Positions 25,527 through 36,021 of a stretch of DNA of 64,000 nucleotides are shown here, in pieces. Below the pieces are notes generated by a model, which saw only the letters and a program-made list of their open reading frames with translations, did no database searches and was not told the DNA's origin. The stretch is taken from NCBI GenBank assembly GCA_021464415.1, contig CM038467.1, forward strand, positions 53,115,309 through 53,179,308, in the 5' to 3' direction. This DNA is from Lonicera japonica (lineage: Eukaryota; Streptophyta; Magnoliopsida; Dipsacales; Caprifoliaceae). The position numbers and the translations under genes were made by a program. Position 1 is the first letter of the stretch. Each line of letters begins with the position of its first letter.

Positions 25527-26797
25527 CTAAAGCTCCATTTGTCCCTCAAGCTTTAATGTTGGATCGGATGTGCTCCCCATTTGCTCTTTCGGATATTGAA
25601 CCTTATCATCAAGTAAGGAAAAAACTTGCAAACACTCATTGAATTCATTGCAAGTGGTTAGATTCTCTTCCATTAAATCCAAATCATAAGTATTATTAAA
25701 ATGATCTTGGACTAATGACTCTACCATGTTCACATGTTCACTTTCTTCATCAAAATCATTTTATTGTTTGCTTAAAAAGAACACATTTAGCTCAAGAGTC
25801 ATGTTTCCAAAAGCCAATTTAACAATTTCATTCTTGCAATTAATGATGGCATTAGATGCGGAAAGAAATGGTCTTCCTAAAATGACAAGAATTTCATTAG
25901 CGAGATTTGCTACCGGTTGCATATCAAAAACAATAAAATCAACGGGAAAGTAGAATTTATCAATTTACACAAGAACATCCTCTATTATCCCTCTCGGTAT
26001 CTTAACGGAGCGATTCGCTAATTGAATCGTCACTTTGGTGGATTTTAACTCTCCTAACCCCAATTGTTGGTACACCGAGAAAGGAAGCACATTAACACTA
26101 GCACCCAAATCAAGTAAGGCATTCTTTATGTGACAATTGCCAATTAAACATGAAATGGTTGGGCAACCAGGATCTTTGAATTTTGGAATACGAGTGCCTT
26201 GCATGATAGAGCTCACTTGCTCTGTCATAAATGCTTTTTTCTTAACATTCAACCTTCTTTTTGTGGTACACAAATCTTTGAGAAATTTAGCATATGAAGG
26301 TATTTGCTTGACCGCGTCAAGCAATGGAATGTTGATCTTGACTTGCCTAAACACATCAAGAATTTTGGTGTTGCGATTTTCCTTAGGAGGTTGATTTAAC
26401 CTTTTGGGAAAAGGGACTTTGATGTTATTTCTGAGTTTTTCTATGTCCTCTTTCCCATTCCTCTTTTCCTCTTCCTTTTCCCTCACATTCTTTTCTTCTT
26501 CTACTTATTCACTTGGTGTTGACTCGGCTATGTCCACCGGGTTTGGGCTTTAGGAACTACAGTTTAATCAATCATCTTTCCATTTCTAAGGGTTGTGATG
26601 GATTTCAACTCCTCTACATTCCCACTCGACTCCCCTTCAACTATCATGGCTTGCCCTCTAGGATTAGCTATTGGTTGAGCCGAAAACTTTCCTTTTTCTT
26701 GGGTTGCTAAAGCGGTGGTGAGTTTGGACATTTGAGTTTTCAAATCACTAACATCTCTATTGGTTTTGTCTACAAATTGCCGCAAAAGATTCTCCAA
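25527..26797 (-). pseudogene. Athila gag-pol linker and aspartic protease
   Basis: The protease frame (26486-25965) contains the catalytic ALLDLGASVNVLPFSVY motif. DLGAS replaces the more common DTGA/DSGA and is usual for Athila. It is preceded by LPSYAKFLKDL-like sequence of this family (here IPSYAKFLKDL). A TAA at 25965 ends the frame, but the same frame is readable beyond it (ILVILGRPFLSASNAIINC), so this looks like a point nonsense mutation. Further stops occur near 25760 and 25525. Upstream, 26797-26564 is a linker with a coiled-coil-like LKTQMSKLTTALATQ segment. Confidence 0.85.
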
Positions 26798-26979
26798 ATT
26801 AGAATATGGGTTTGGGTTTGCTTAACTAAAATAGTTGTTTTGGGGTGGAGGTGGTCTTGGTTGGTAAGAGTTCGAGTTGGCATTCGAATTTTGATGAGCA
26901 TTTTGATTTCCCCCCAACTAAAATTAGGATGGTTCCTCCACCCTTCATTGTACCTTTGAGAAAATGGGTCATTGTTTGG

Positions 26980-28032
26980 TCAAGAGTATGAGTTTATAGC
27001 ATTGATTTGTGAGGGACTTTGAAGGACCTCTTTGAAGGCAGGAATTGTGTGACACTCCTCTGTGGAATGCCCCAACTTCTCACAAATGACACACAATTGA
27101 CTTGATGACATTGCATTGACATCTCTAAGCTTGTTTGTCTCTAAGGCCTCTACCTTCTTAGAAAATTGGAACAACCTTACTCCCGTGTCATCATCATTGG
27201 ATATTTGGTACAACCCACCCTTTCCCGGAGGTTTGGCCTTAGGTTCCTCGGTATAGGTGTTCCAATTTTGGGCACCTTCCGCCAATTCATCAAAATACAA
27301 CAAGGCCTTTTCGGGACTTTTACTCAAAAATTGACCATTACACATGGTCTCTACGAATGTACGTATCTCGGGAGTAAGAGATTCATAAAAATAGCTCACA
27401 AGGCTCCAAGTTTCATGGCCATGGTGAGGACATGCGTTTAAAAGCTCATTGTATCTTTCCCAACACTTGTAAAAAGTTTTATTTTCTTTTGGCGAAAAAT
27501 TGGATATCGCCTTTCTCAAAGCGTTGGTCCAATGGACGGGAAAGAATTTTTTCAAAAACTCCGATTGAAGTACTTGCCAAGACCGAATATATTGCGGTCT
27601 TTGAGCATTCAACCATATTTTTCTTTTATCTTTTAAGGAAAAAGGAAAAAGTTTTAAACGCATTACTTCCTCATTGGTGTTTGCCTCACGAAACGTGGAG
27701 CAAACTTCCTCAAAATCTTTCAAATGTAAGTACGGGTTTTCGAATTCCATACCATGGAAAGAGGGGATATGTTGAAGCATACCTGGCTTGAACGAGAATG
27801 TTCTCACTTGTCCGGTGGGGAGACTGATGCAAGAATTAGACGTCGTTCTAGGTGGTTGAAGATAATCCCTCATTCTTCGAACCGGAGGATGGTGATTATT
27901 GTTCTCTCCGGTATTTGACTCATTGTCCTCATTATCCATTTTAGATGGAGTAGGCGAAGGAGTAGGATGCCTTGGTAGTGGTTGGCCTCTTGGTGGACTT
28001 ATGCGAAGATCAATGTACAAATTCCCGGGCAT
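26980..28032 (-). CDS. Athila gag
   Basis: An open frame of 350 codons starts at ATG 28032 (MPGNLYIDLR). It contains a Pro/Asn-rich start, then RRMRDYLQPPRT, FKPGMLQHIPSFHGMEFENPYLH and LKLFPFSLKDKRKIWLN, and later WERYNELLNACPHHGHETW, all diagnostic of Athila gag. The C terminus carries a zinc knuckle CVICEKLGHSTEEC (CX2CX4HX4C). The frame is open to a TGA at 26980, which is early relative to continuing family-like sequence (NNDPFSQRYNEGWRNHPNFSW). This is probably a point nonsense mutation. Gag would form cytoplasmic particles. Confidence 0.92.
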   Translation of the reverse strand: MPGNLYIDLRISPPRGQPLPRHPTPSPTPSKMDNEDNESNTGENNNHHPPVRRMRDYLQPPRTTSNSCISLPTGQVRTFSFKPGMLQHIPSFHGMEFENPYLHLKDFEEVCSTFREANTNEEVMRLKLFPFSLKDKRKIWLNAQRPQYIRSWQVLQSEFLKKFFPVHWTNALRKAISNFSPKENKTFYKCWERYNELLNACPHHGHETWSLVSYFYESLTPEIRTFVETMCNGQFLSKSPEKALLYFDELAEGAQNWNTYTEEPKAKPPGKGGLYQISNDDDTGVRLFQFSKKVEALETNKLRDVNAMSSSQLCVICEKLGHSTEECHTIPAFKEVLQSPSQINAINSYS

Positions 28033-28170
28033 AAGCCCGGAAGGGTGATCTCGAATAAAATAGCCACCTATAAAAGAAGAAAATAATAAGTTGGAAAAAT
28101 AATTTACAAAGGGATAAAATACTTACAAAGCGAATTTTTATACAAAACCCGTAATCCGTCTTTCGACGTA

Positions 28171-28188
28171 TCCCCGGCAACGGCGCCA
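28171..28188 (-). other. Athila primer binding site, tRNA-Asp
   Basis: On the minus strand, TGGCGCCGTTGCCGGGGA lies 5 bases inside the end of the 5' LTR. It is the exact complement of the 18 terminal bases of plant tRNA-Asp including CCA (from general knowledge of that tRNA). It fixes the orientation of the element. Confidence 0.93.
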
Positions 28189-28193
28189 AAACT

Positions 28194-29960
28194 TGATGCA
28201 CCGAAAATACTTCTGTGCTTAGGTACCCAAGTGCAGGTTGTCAAGTTATAAAACTTGGTAAGTCCAAGAGTCGAACCACAAGGATAGTCGGAAAGACGAT
28301 GTGGTGATGACTAGTCCAAGGTTTTGTTAAGAGAATTTAATTGGTTGATTTTAATGGTTGATTTTAAAGTCTTGCAATAAAAATTAAAATGATGTAACAA
28401 TAGATGAGAAAAGGCTAAGGCATTATAGAATTCATTTGTTTTGCAAAGTTACGTAGAATCAACCTCATTCAAAGTTCTCAATGCAAATCCTAAGTGTTGA
28501 GTATTTTACCCATTTATAAGCAAAAGGGCGTGGAGAAAAACCAACCCATTCCCATATAAATGCCATATAAAGAAAGGGTGTAAGCAAAAATCAACACAAG
28601 TGTATCTCTCATTTTTATCTTGTGACGAAGAGTGAGAAGCAAGTGCAACCCATTCCCATATAATGTTCAACCAAGATTCAAACTTGAAATACACAAAAAG
28701 AATAGGCATAAATTTAAACTAGGCATTTGAGAACTCATTGTTAGTTTCCTCTAGGCAATTGACTTGATTATAAAAATGGCCAACTACAAAGAGTTTAGCT
28801 CGACAAATCATAACATTTCATTTGTCTAAGATTGGGAGGTCTAGGTGGAGGTCAAACCATCCTATATAGACATATTTGATAAATACAAATTGAATCCTTA
28901 GAATGGTTAGTGAAGTTATTTATGACATAAATTTAAAAGATCCTCTTTCGCAATACTTTAACTAAGAAGAAGATGAGTCTTAAAATCACATAAAGTGTAT
29001 AAAGCACTCACCATATCATTACAGTATTCAAGGATTAGAATCTCAAATTTATGGTGTTTCCATGAATATTCAAAGACTAATCATGCTTCGTAATGAAAAG
29101 TATTTCATTCAAAGAAAGAATGGACATAGGCTAGTAAGAAATACACAAGTGTATTATCTCTTCATTAATGTTTGAGATCTATGTATACAGGGCATACAAA
29201 GTCATATCATCATATAAAAATTATCTTACTAGCTTATGAATGGTTGATTAAATGGAGAAGATGAAGGATTCAAGAATTATTTAACAATACTAACAATGTA
29301 ATGAGAATTGAACTTACATAATTAATACATTGCAAACTTCATCTTTTAGCCTTAACAATGAAATTACTCCATGATAATTGTATGAACAAAGACCATTGAA
29401 GTTATCTCCATTTCTCTAAAGAGTTTCTCTAATTAGTTTATTTTATTAAGATGATAATTAAAGAGAAAAATAAAATGCAGGAAAATAAATATGTATTCTA
29501 ACGTGAACTTCAAATTACAACCCCACTCCCTTTAAATGATGGACAAAGAGAAGTTTAAATAGGGAGAGAAATAATGTTCAAAGATGGTTAGTCTATCCCC
29601 CTTTTTCAACCACCCCTAGGAGCCTCATTAATGAAAGAAAGTCCAGCACTCTTTGAATCAAAAGGTCAAAGAAAAAATTTGATTTAGAGGCTGCACTTTG
29701 ATTTAGATGATCTTTGATTGACTATAGCTTCTTTTTGTCTTTTGTCTTCGTTGAATTTTTCCCAAAGCTCCCCAACTTGCTTCCAAAGTCTATGGTTATA
29801 ATATAAACACTAGAAAAAGCTAATTTGAACCATGTGAAAGCAATTCTTGATATTTAAAGTGTGTGTGCAAAAGTGAGCTAAATTAATTAATCAATGCTAA
29901 GATAAATGCGATAAATTTAATTTAAAGAGCGTTAGCATATGCAAAATTGCACGTTTATCA
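28194..29960 (-). repeat. Athila 5' LTR
   Basis: 1,767 bp, on the minus strand from TGATAAACGTGC (29960) to TCGGTGCATCA (28194). It is the partner of 19533-21296. It keeps canonical TG...CA ends and is followed directly by the primer binding site. Confidence 0.95.
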
Positions 29961-29965
29961 GAGCC

Positions 29966-30430
29966 CGTTACCAATAGCATATCCGAACCTAAACAAATCA
30001 GAGCTGCGGTGGTATGACTAGAACTGAAGGAGGGATCGTTTTCATAACGATGAAAGAAATTGACCATCCGATGAAGATCCAGCAAATCCCCCGTAATCAA
30101 AAAATGACAGGCCGCCTGAGGAATGGATAACAAAGCAATGAGCATATCCCGAGGACTAACATCCTCAATCGGAGCAGCCATAGGAAACCGCGTATCAAAA
30201 CGTAAGAGCCAGGAGAACTCCTAGAAAGTCGGATAGAGCTCGTCTAGAGCAAAATGAAAAAGATGTTTGTCCGAATTCCAGAAGGCCAAAGTACATAAAA
30301 GAAAAGAGAAATCTATGGGATGGAAGCCCTACGCAGCCAAGGGGCTAAAAATACCAAAGTTTAGACCATTTTTCGAAGATACTAAGGCATCCCGATCTTT
30401 GATATACAGATAGTCAGATTTTGAACAGAA
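29966..30430 (-). pseudogene. Antisense ORF 2 of the Tat element, 5' part, DUF7745-like
   Basis: One minus-strand frame runs from about 30430 to the Athila insertion, with stops near 30330 and 30220. It reads SDYLYIKDRDALVSSKN, a FHPIDFSFLL segment, then LAFWNSDKHLFHFALDELYP followed by EFSWLL, and on to SPRDMLIALLSIPQAACHFL and LHRMVNFFHRY. The pattern 'FW-D/N-x-x-x-x-x-F-x-F-x-x-x-E-L-x-P-T-x-x-E-F' resembles the N terminus of the DUF7745 family of plant repeat-associated proteins. That assignment is from memory of the pattern and not from a search. ATG 30181 (MAAPIEDVSP) is internal to this frame. A TATA box lies at 30499-30511. Function unknown. Confidence 0.6.
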
Positions 30431-30498
30431 GAAAGATATTTTCTGCCTAATAAAGGGAAAAGAGAAAAGAATGGTGTGAGAATGAAGGAAGGAACATG

Positions 30499-30614
30499 GG
30501 GTATTTATAGGAAAAAAGTATCCTGTACTTGTTTATCGCTTGACAAACACAATCCCAGGGGAGATTGTCGCGTAACAAACATTTATTCAGGAGGGTTTGT
30601 GGCGCAACAAACTC
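30499..30614 (-). promoter_or_regulatory. Antisense promoter P2: TATA box plus palindromic motifs
   Basis: On the minus strand, CCTATAAATACCCC (30499-30511) is a strong TATA box about 80 bp upstream of the readable frame. Upstream lie GTTTGTCAAGCGATAAAC (30531-30548), GTTTGTTACGCGACAAT (30564-30580) and GTTTGTTGCGCCACAAAC (30596-30613). All are variants of the motif found before the sense LTR TATA box and before antisense promoter P1. Transcript start and binding factor are unknown. Confidence 0.65.
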
Positions 30615-30956
30615 TGTAAAACTCACCGTATAAATCTTTGCCAAAAGAATTACTTTTGTATGTGCATTATACTTACTATGTACTTTCTTTTGCAGACCTT
30701 AGGGCCCCTTTAAATCAAGGTACGCTCTTTCAAAACACATTTTACAGTTAAATGTATATATATATATGTGTGTGTATATACTAGTCACCAACACACAGGA
30801 AAGAAAAACACATCTTTAAATAAATAAATAAACTATTCCATCAAACATTTCCTATAAAAAACAGTTTTCTAAACACAAAAGAGAGATAAAAAATAAATTA
30901 AACTAATGACCTACATTTTGTCTAAAGAATCCTAAAGCTATGCAGGAAGAATAAAG

Positions 30957-33900
30957 CTAATCTAATCGAGCGCGGTTTGATACGCTCTCACTGTCACCCG
31001 AAGCCTCCTCAGGAGTAAGATCTACCGTCTGAGTAGGAGTTGTGGGTTGGATCACTAAAGATTGAGAACGCCTGAAAGTCCGACTACTGGTCCTCCGAGA
31101 CTTAGTCCGCGTCTGAGAAGAGATCATGGGATCATCCGTGTGTAAGGAAATCTCGACCGCCCTCCGATAATCGTGCATGTAAGAGGTGGGATCTTGTCCC
31201 ACGAACTGCATCAGGTTCCAGTTGTATAAGGAACGGGCATACAAAGCTCGTAAATCACCCACGCGGATCGAAACCACCTATTACCTCAAAAACAAATTGA
31301 ATCAAACACTAGGATAATCGGAGCGCATAAATAAAGAAAGGAAAGAATGGAAAAGAAAGAAAAAGTACCTCATCATTAGCACGGCCACCCAAAAAACTCA
31401 AAGGATCATCTGGGGGGGATCTCCGGCACTGTATACCTACGAAGACCCGCTCCAACTTATGTTGTGTCCTAAGGGAGTGGCGAAATATCCACTAAAGGAC
31501 TAGCGAGACCCGCCGAAGCTGAAGAAGAACCCCCTACTCCCGTCTCGGATACAAAGGAGGACGAGAAGATGAAGCATCCACCCCAGGGGATCGGGTCGGA
31601 GGGCCTATGGTAGTCGGACAAATCGAGGTCAGCGTAGCATAAGTCCAAACACTAGAGGATCAATGACGGCCGTCTCTCTTAGAAGAGGGGACCCCCCCAG
31701 AAGGAGTAGCCACAGTAACATGAGGGGTCTACCCAAACTGCTTATAATCAATGCAGAAGTTAGCTGGCTCCCACAATCTCTTCGAAGTAGCATCCTCGCC
31801 CTTCTGTGCAGCCTCCGCCTCCTAAAAAATAGCTCTTAAAAAATATGAAAGGACTGGTAGGGAACTAAAAACCATCATGCTTAGTCCGCTCCTTCTTTCT
31901 AGGAACGGCCTATGGCATCAACTAGGGCACTGTAGCCACCCCTCCTCCTTCATGACCCCCTTGGGTTCATCACTGCCGTCACCCTCTGCAGCAGCAGGAA
32001 CATCCCTCTCACCCTCGGGATTATCATCATCTGAATCTGGAACTGCCTCCTTCTTGTTGGGGACGGCCGAACTGGAGGTAAGTGCCCTACAACAGTCCTC
32101 GACAAATGGTATGGGCCCCCGTATATAGTTGGGATCTCCACCTAACACTTTGTACCGTTCATATAAAAACCCAGCCTCGAGTCCCTTTTGGCTCTCTCAT
32201 TAGGAACCGAGTAGCAAAAATAAAATAGTCACCCTCTTTAGTGAAAGTTTGAAAATCCAGCCCATCTAGTAAGGCCAACACTGTCACCGGATCGATCTCG
32301 CCGGTCCATCTCAACAAAATGGGTGGAAACACTAGAAGCTGAGGCCACTGAGCTGGTGTGTGCTGACGAATAACTCGCTCCCCCAAATAGAAGTGAAGAC
32401 CGTACTCGTCCCAAATTAATTATCTGGTCCTAGAGGCTGTGAAAGCTCGGGCATATCCAAAATGAAGGCCCAAGTCACCCCATGGGGCCCACTCAATCTG
32501 AAAAGAGAAGAAATGAATCTTTTTTTCACATGTTTTGATATATATATATATAAAAATATAAAGATATTTAAATACTTACGTGCTCCTCCAACAGATCAGA
32601 GATCGCGGTGGCCCCAGTCTCTTGGGTCCGATATACATAAGGAGTCCTATAGTTTCCCACCATGAACCGGTGAAGAAACGGGAACTAATCCTTGTTCTCA
32701 ACGAAGAGATCCACTTGGGCTAGACCCTCGCGGATATATGCAATGAACCAGCTCTGAAAAAGGAAGATACAAGGTCATTAGTAACCATTATCAAATAAAA
32801 GTACCGATATAAGACAAACAGAGAAAATTAGAGATTCATACCTCCCACAGTAAAGAAAAACCCTTAAGGTTAAAGGTCAAATGATGCGAAACCTGATCCA
32901 TGGCATCATAAAGAACGGCCAAGATAAAATCGCCCCAATCGTAGCTAAACAAAGCGCTGAAATTTCGGATGAAAGGCAGCCACCAGAGATGGGCTGTATC
33001 ATCCCCATGGGCCTCGAATAGATCATGGAGTGTAAGAAACAACAAGACACGGCATACTGGAGCGCCTCCTGTCTGGTCATCGGCTTTTCGAAAACAGTCA
33101 GTCTAGCTCTCTCTATTGCCAAGCGTGTGATCAAAACGGCCTGAGGAATGGTATCACCCGAACTCCGTAACTCTAGGAACTACCCCAAAGCACTAAATAT
33201 ACCCTCATGAGTAAGACGTAGAGGGACATCTACCTGAATGAAGATACTTCCCGAAGGTATCTCGGTCAAAGCAAATAGATCCAGCAGTGTCATCGTCATC
33301 TCCCCCCAACTCTAGTGGAACGTATGAGTAGTATCTCACCAATGGGTCACCAAAGCCGTCACCAGGACAACCTCCTGCGACACCCTCTCCGGCAGTGCAT
33401 CGAGAAAAGCTTCGAAGGGGGTCGCGAATAATAACTCTTGTACCGGGGCTGGGGCCTGTCGCCACTCAGCAAAAATAGTGTTGGAAGAACTGCAACCTCG
33501 ACCAACCCACTGCACACACAATAGACATATATATTTATATATAATTATGAGAGTTATAGGGTTTATGAGGAAAAATTGTATTATTTTCAAAAACCTGATG
33601 GTACTTTTGTGTAATTATGAGACTTATAGGGTTTATGAGGGTAAATTATGTAATTTTCAAAACCTGAGGGTACTTTGGTGTAATTATGAGAGTTATAGTG
33701 GTTATGAGGGTAAATTATGTAATTTTCAAAACCTGAGGGTACTTTGCTGTAATTATGAGAGTTATAGGGGATATGAGGTTAAATTATGTAATTTTCAAAA
33801 CATGAGGGTACTTTTGTGTAATTATGAGAGTTATAGGGGTTATGAGGGTAAATCATGTAATTTTCAAAAGCCTGAGGTTACTTTTGTGTAATTATGAGAT

Positions 33901-34436
33901 TTATAGTGGTTATGAGGGTAAATTATGTAATTTTCAAAATTTGAGGGTACCTTTATGTAATTATGAGAGTTATAGTGGTTATGAGGGTAAATTATGTAAT
34001 CTTTAAAACTTGAGGGCACCTTTATATAATTATGAGTTATAGTAGTTATGAGGTTAAATTATGTAATTTTTAAAATCTGATGGTATTTTTGTGTAATTAT
34101 GAGAGTTATAGGGGTTATAAGGGTAAATATATCATGCTTTGCATACATACACATAAATAATTCATAAAACATACCAGGGTCTGGCGATGGATCTCGTGGG
34201 AAGCAGGCTCCATAAGTAGCTAAGGGACCTCGGAAATTGGAGTAGCTCGGGTCACATCCCGGTACACCACTGCATGGCCACGGTCCACGGTCCACCCCGT
34301 TATCCCCATACCAATCAAAGTTGTCCCAGTCATCGTGGTGAGGGCTAAAACGTAGGACGCCCTGGGCATTAGTGAAGGTGACATCATCCTGGTCACCCTC
34401 CAATCAGTCTGGTTGACCTCCATGAGCAGGATCCAT
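30957..34436 (-). pseudogene. Antisense gene 1 of the Tat element: plant-mobile-domain-like, multi-exon
   Basis: Exons with GT-AG borders on the minus strand: 34436-34175, 33509-32842, 32753-32580, 32497-31873, 31821-31369 and 31284-30957. Exon 1 starts MDPAHGGQPD and meets a TGA at once. Exon 2 carries the plant mobile domain (PMD) pattern. It has ALVTHW and THTFH, each followed by a stop, then WGEMTMTLLDLFALTEI, ARLTVFEKPMTRQEALQYAV, a one-base frameshift near 33045, and WLPFIRNFSALFSYDWGDFI followed by AVLYDA. Later exons read RFMVGNYRTPYVYR, an acidic SDDDNPEGERD linker, and a Ser/Arg-rich tail ending RARLD. Cellular PMD proteins act in nuclear silencing, and PMDs also occur in transposons. 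This copy has several stops and is a pseudogene. The domain call is by pattern. Confidence 0.7.
33530..34135. repeat. 69-bp minisatellite, about nine copies
   Basis: The phrase TAATTATGAGAGTTATAG recurs at 33542, 33612, 33681, 33750, 33819, 33889, 33958, 34027 and 34094 (steps 70, 69, 69, 69, 70, 69, 69, 67). Each unit continues GGTTATGAGGGTAAATTATG, TAATTTTCAAAACCTGAGGG and TACTTTTG. The array fills the first intron of antisense gene 1 (33510-34174). Because 69 is divisible by three, it stays open in one plus-strand frame. Confidence 0.95.
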
Positions 34437-34580
34437 AAGTGATAGGGGGAGGGTAGTAGAAAATAAGGAAATTGTCTAAAAAACCCTAATTTGGCAAAGC
34501 TTCGGCGAGAGAAAAGAAAGAAAATGAGAGCTAGAGAGAGAAAGGGAAAGAGAGAAATAAGGTAGAATGAGCTTAGCAGA

Positions 34581-34639
34581 GGGATTATATACTTGAGGCA
34601 TTTATCGCGCGACAAAAGGTCTCTTTGTCGTGCGATAAA
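34581..34639 (-). promoter_or_regulatory. Antisense promoter P1: TATA box and 16-bp inverted repeat
   Basis: On the minus strand, GTATATAATCCC (34581-34592) is a TATA box ~150 bp upstream of ATG 34436. Directly upstream are TTTATCGCGCGACAAA (34601-34616) and TTTGTCGTGCGATAAA (34624-34639). They form an inverted repeat with 15 of 16 matching positions and a 7-base spacer. Each arm is itself a version of the TTGTCnCGnGACAA motif. The minus-strand order motif - short spacer - CCTC - TATA parallels the sense LTR. Confidence 0.7.
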
Positions 34640-35489
34640 TCCCCTTACACCGAAATATCGAGCGGCATTTTCCTCTCCTCTGAATTTTTGACTTTTTTTC
34701 CTTCCTTAGTTTCATACAGGAACACCTCCAAAAGAGGTTTCTAGGTTTCTTTCAACAAAAACGCATACGAGGAGAGAGAAGAATGCAATTTTCCAAAAGT
34801 CATCTCTTCAAATCACGAGAACAAAACAACCTACAAAGGAATCTCCTACTGATAGAGGACCAAAATCCGGAAATAATGAGAAAAGCATTAAGATAAGACG
34901 GGAATAGAAAAAATTGAAATAGTAGAAAAGAGAATAATCCCACTTGAGCGCCCATAGAGAGCGAGAGAAACAGAAATGTGCAGAGTGACTGGGAGAGCCA
35001 AACCAATAGTGACAGCTAGGCTAAAACAACTCAGGGCTTCATCTTGGATGTGTAAGGCTTCTGATCACGCCAAATGGGGCAAAAGGTTCTTGAACAAAGA
35101 CAAAGAGGGCCAATAAAAGCAATCCCGAATGAGGGAGAAATAAGGACATCGAAAAACATAAAACGATGTGAGCCCACGAGTTCCTTAAAACGATTATGGA
35201 TAAGGACCAAAAAGATCAGAGATTCCTTTCAAACAAATTTTCTTTTCAGCACAATACAGAAGAGATGACTTGGAAATAAGTCTTCGAATCATCACTCTGG
35301 GAAAACCGATGAAATCCAGAAAACTGTTATCTTTGAAGAAGTGTTCTTTCTTAAGAAACGAAACAAGTACGTGAAATTTCAAGAGATTCCCGGAGGGTAG
35401 AAAATATAACTGGATTAAATAAACTAATGACGAGTTCTTTCACCTCCCCAAATTTTTCTCTCTCTTACTCTAGCATCAGGAGAAGATAC

Positions 35490-35930
35490 AGAGAGCATGA
35501 TTTCTTAAAAATTGCAAGCACAAGCCCTCTCTAGAGGCAAAATAAAAAGACATAAGCCCTCTCCGGAGGCAAATCTTAAGCACAAAGCCCTCTCCGGAGG
35601 TAGTTATCGTTCATTTTTCTTATGAACATGAAACAAAGTCATTCCAAAGAGGCAGTGGAGCAAACAAAGTCCTCCCATAGAGGTAGTGGATCAAATAAGT
35701 CCTCCCAAATAGAGAGACAATGGAGCAAATAAGTCCTCCCAGGGAGGCAGTGGAGCAAACAAAATCCTCCCAGAGAAGCAATGGAGCAAACAAGTCCTCC
35801 CAGAGAGGCGGTGGAGTAAACAAAGTCCTCCCAAAGAAGCAGTAGAGCAAACAAAGTCCTCCCGAGAGGCAACAAGTAAGGGAAGCCCTCTCCAGAGGCA
35901 AACACCATCACAAAAACCTCCCCAGAGGCA
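35490..35930. repeat. ~31-bp tandem repeat before the 3' LTR
   Basis: AGTCCTCCCAGAGAGGCAGT-like units followed by GGAGCAAACAA recur with GTCCTCC at 35669, 35699, 35733, 35764, 35794, 35825 and 35856 (steps 30-34). Flanking degenerate copies carry the palindrome CCTCTCCGGAGG (35555-35600 and 35885-35930). The position between the antisense genes and the polypurine tract is where Tat/Ogre elements are known to carry variable tandem arrays. Confidence 0.9.
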
Positions 35931-36021
35931 CTCACAATCACTTATGCCTACACTCTTTTAGAGCTTTTGCGAGAGTCATGGATTATGGTCTTTTCCAGTC
36001 ACCTCAATTCCTTGCAAGCAA

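Larger units (their letters stand above)
19533..29960 (-). mobile_element. Complete Athila-lineage Ty3/gypsy element with TSD GAGCC
   Basis: LTRs at 19533-21296 and 28194-29960 flank gag, protease and pol on the minus strand. The 5-bp duplication GAGCC is at 19528-19532 and 29961-29965. Just inside the 5' LTR is a primer binding site matching the tRNA-Asp 3' end, and next to the 3' LTR is a G-rich polypurine tract. The order LTR-gag-PR-RT-RNase H-INT and the gag sequence fit Athila. No env-like ORF is present in the ~1.3 kb between integrase and the 3' LTR. The LTRs look a few per cent different by eye, so the insertion is fairly young. Confidence 0.95.

Noticed and set aside
28171..28188. 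Possible tRNA-Asp gene
   Set aside because: Only the 18 terminal bases match and no cloverleaf follows. The position next to an LTR shows it is a primer binding site.
33478..33891. 137-codon plus-strand ORF with a repeated NYESYRGYEGK pattern, resembling a repeat protein
   Set aside because: It is produced by the 69-bp minisatellite, whose period is divisible by three. It lies in an intron of the antisense gene and changes frame when the period slips.
35640..35880. Regularly spaced repeats, CRISPR-like at first sight
   Set aside because: The repeats are contiguous without unique spacers, in a plant retrotransposon.
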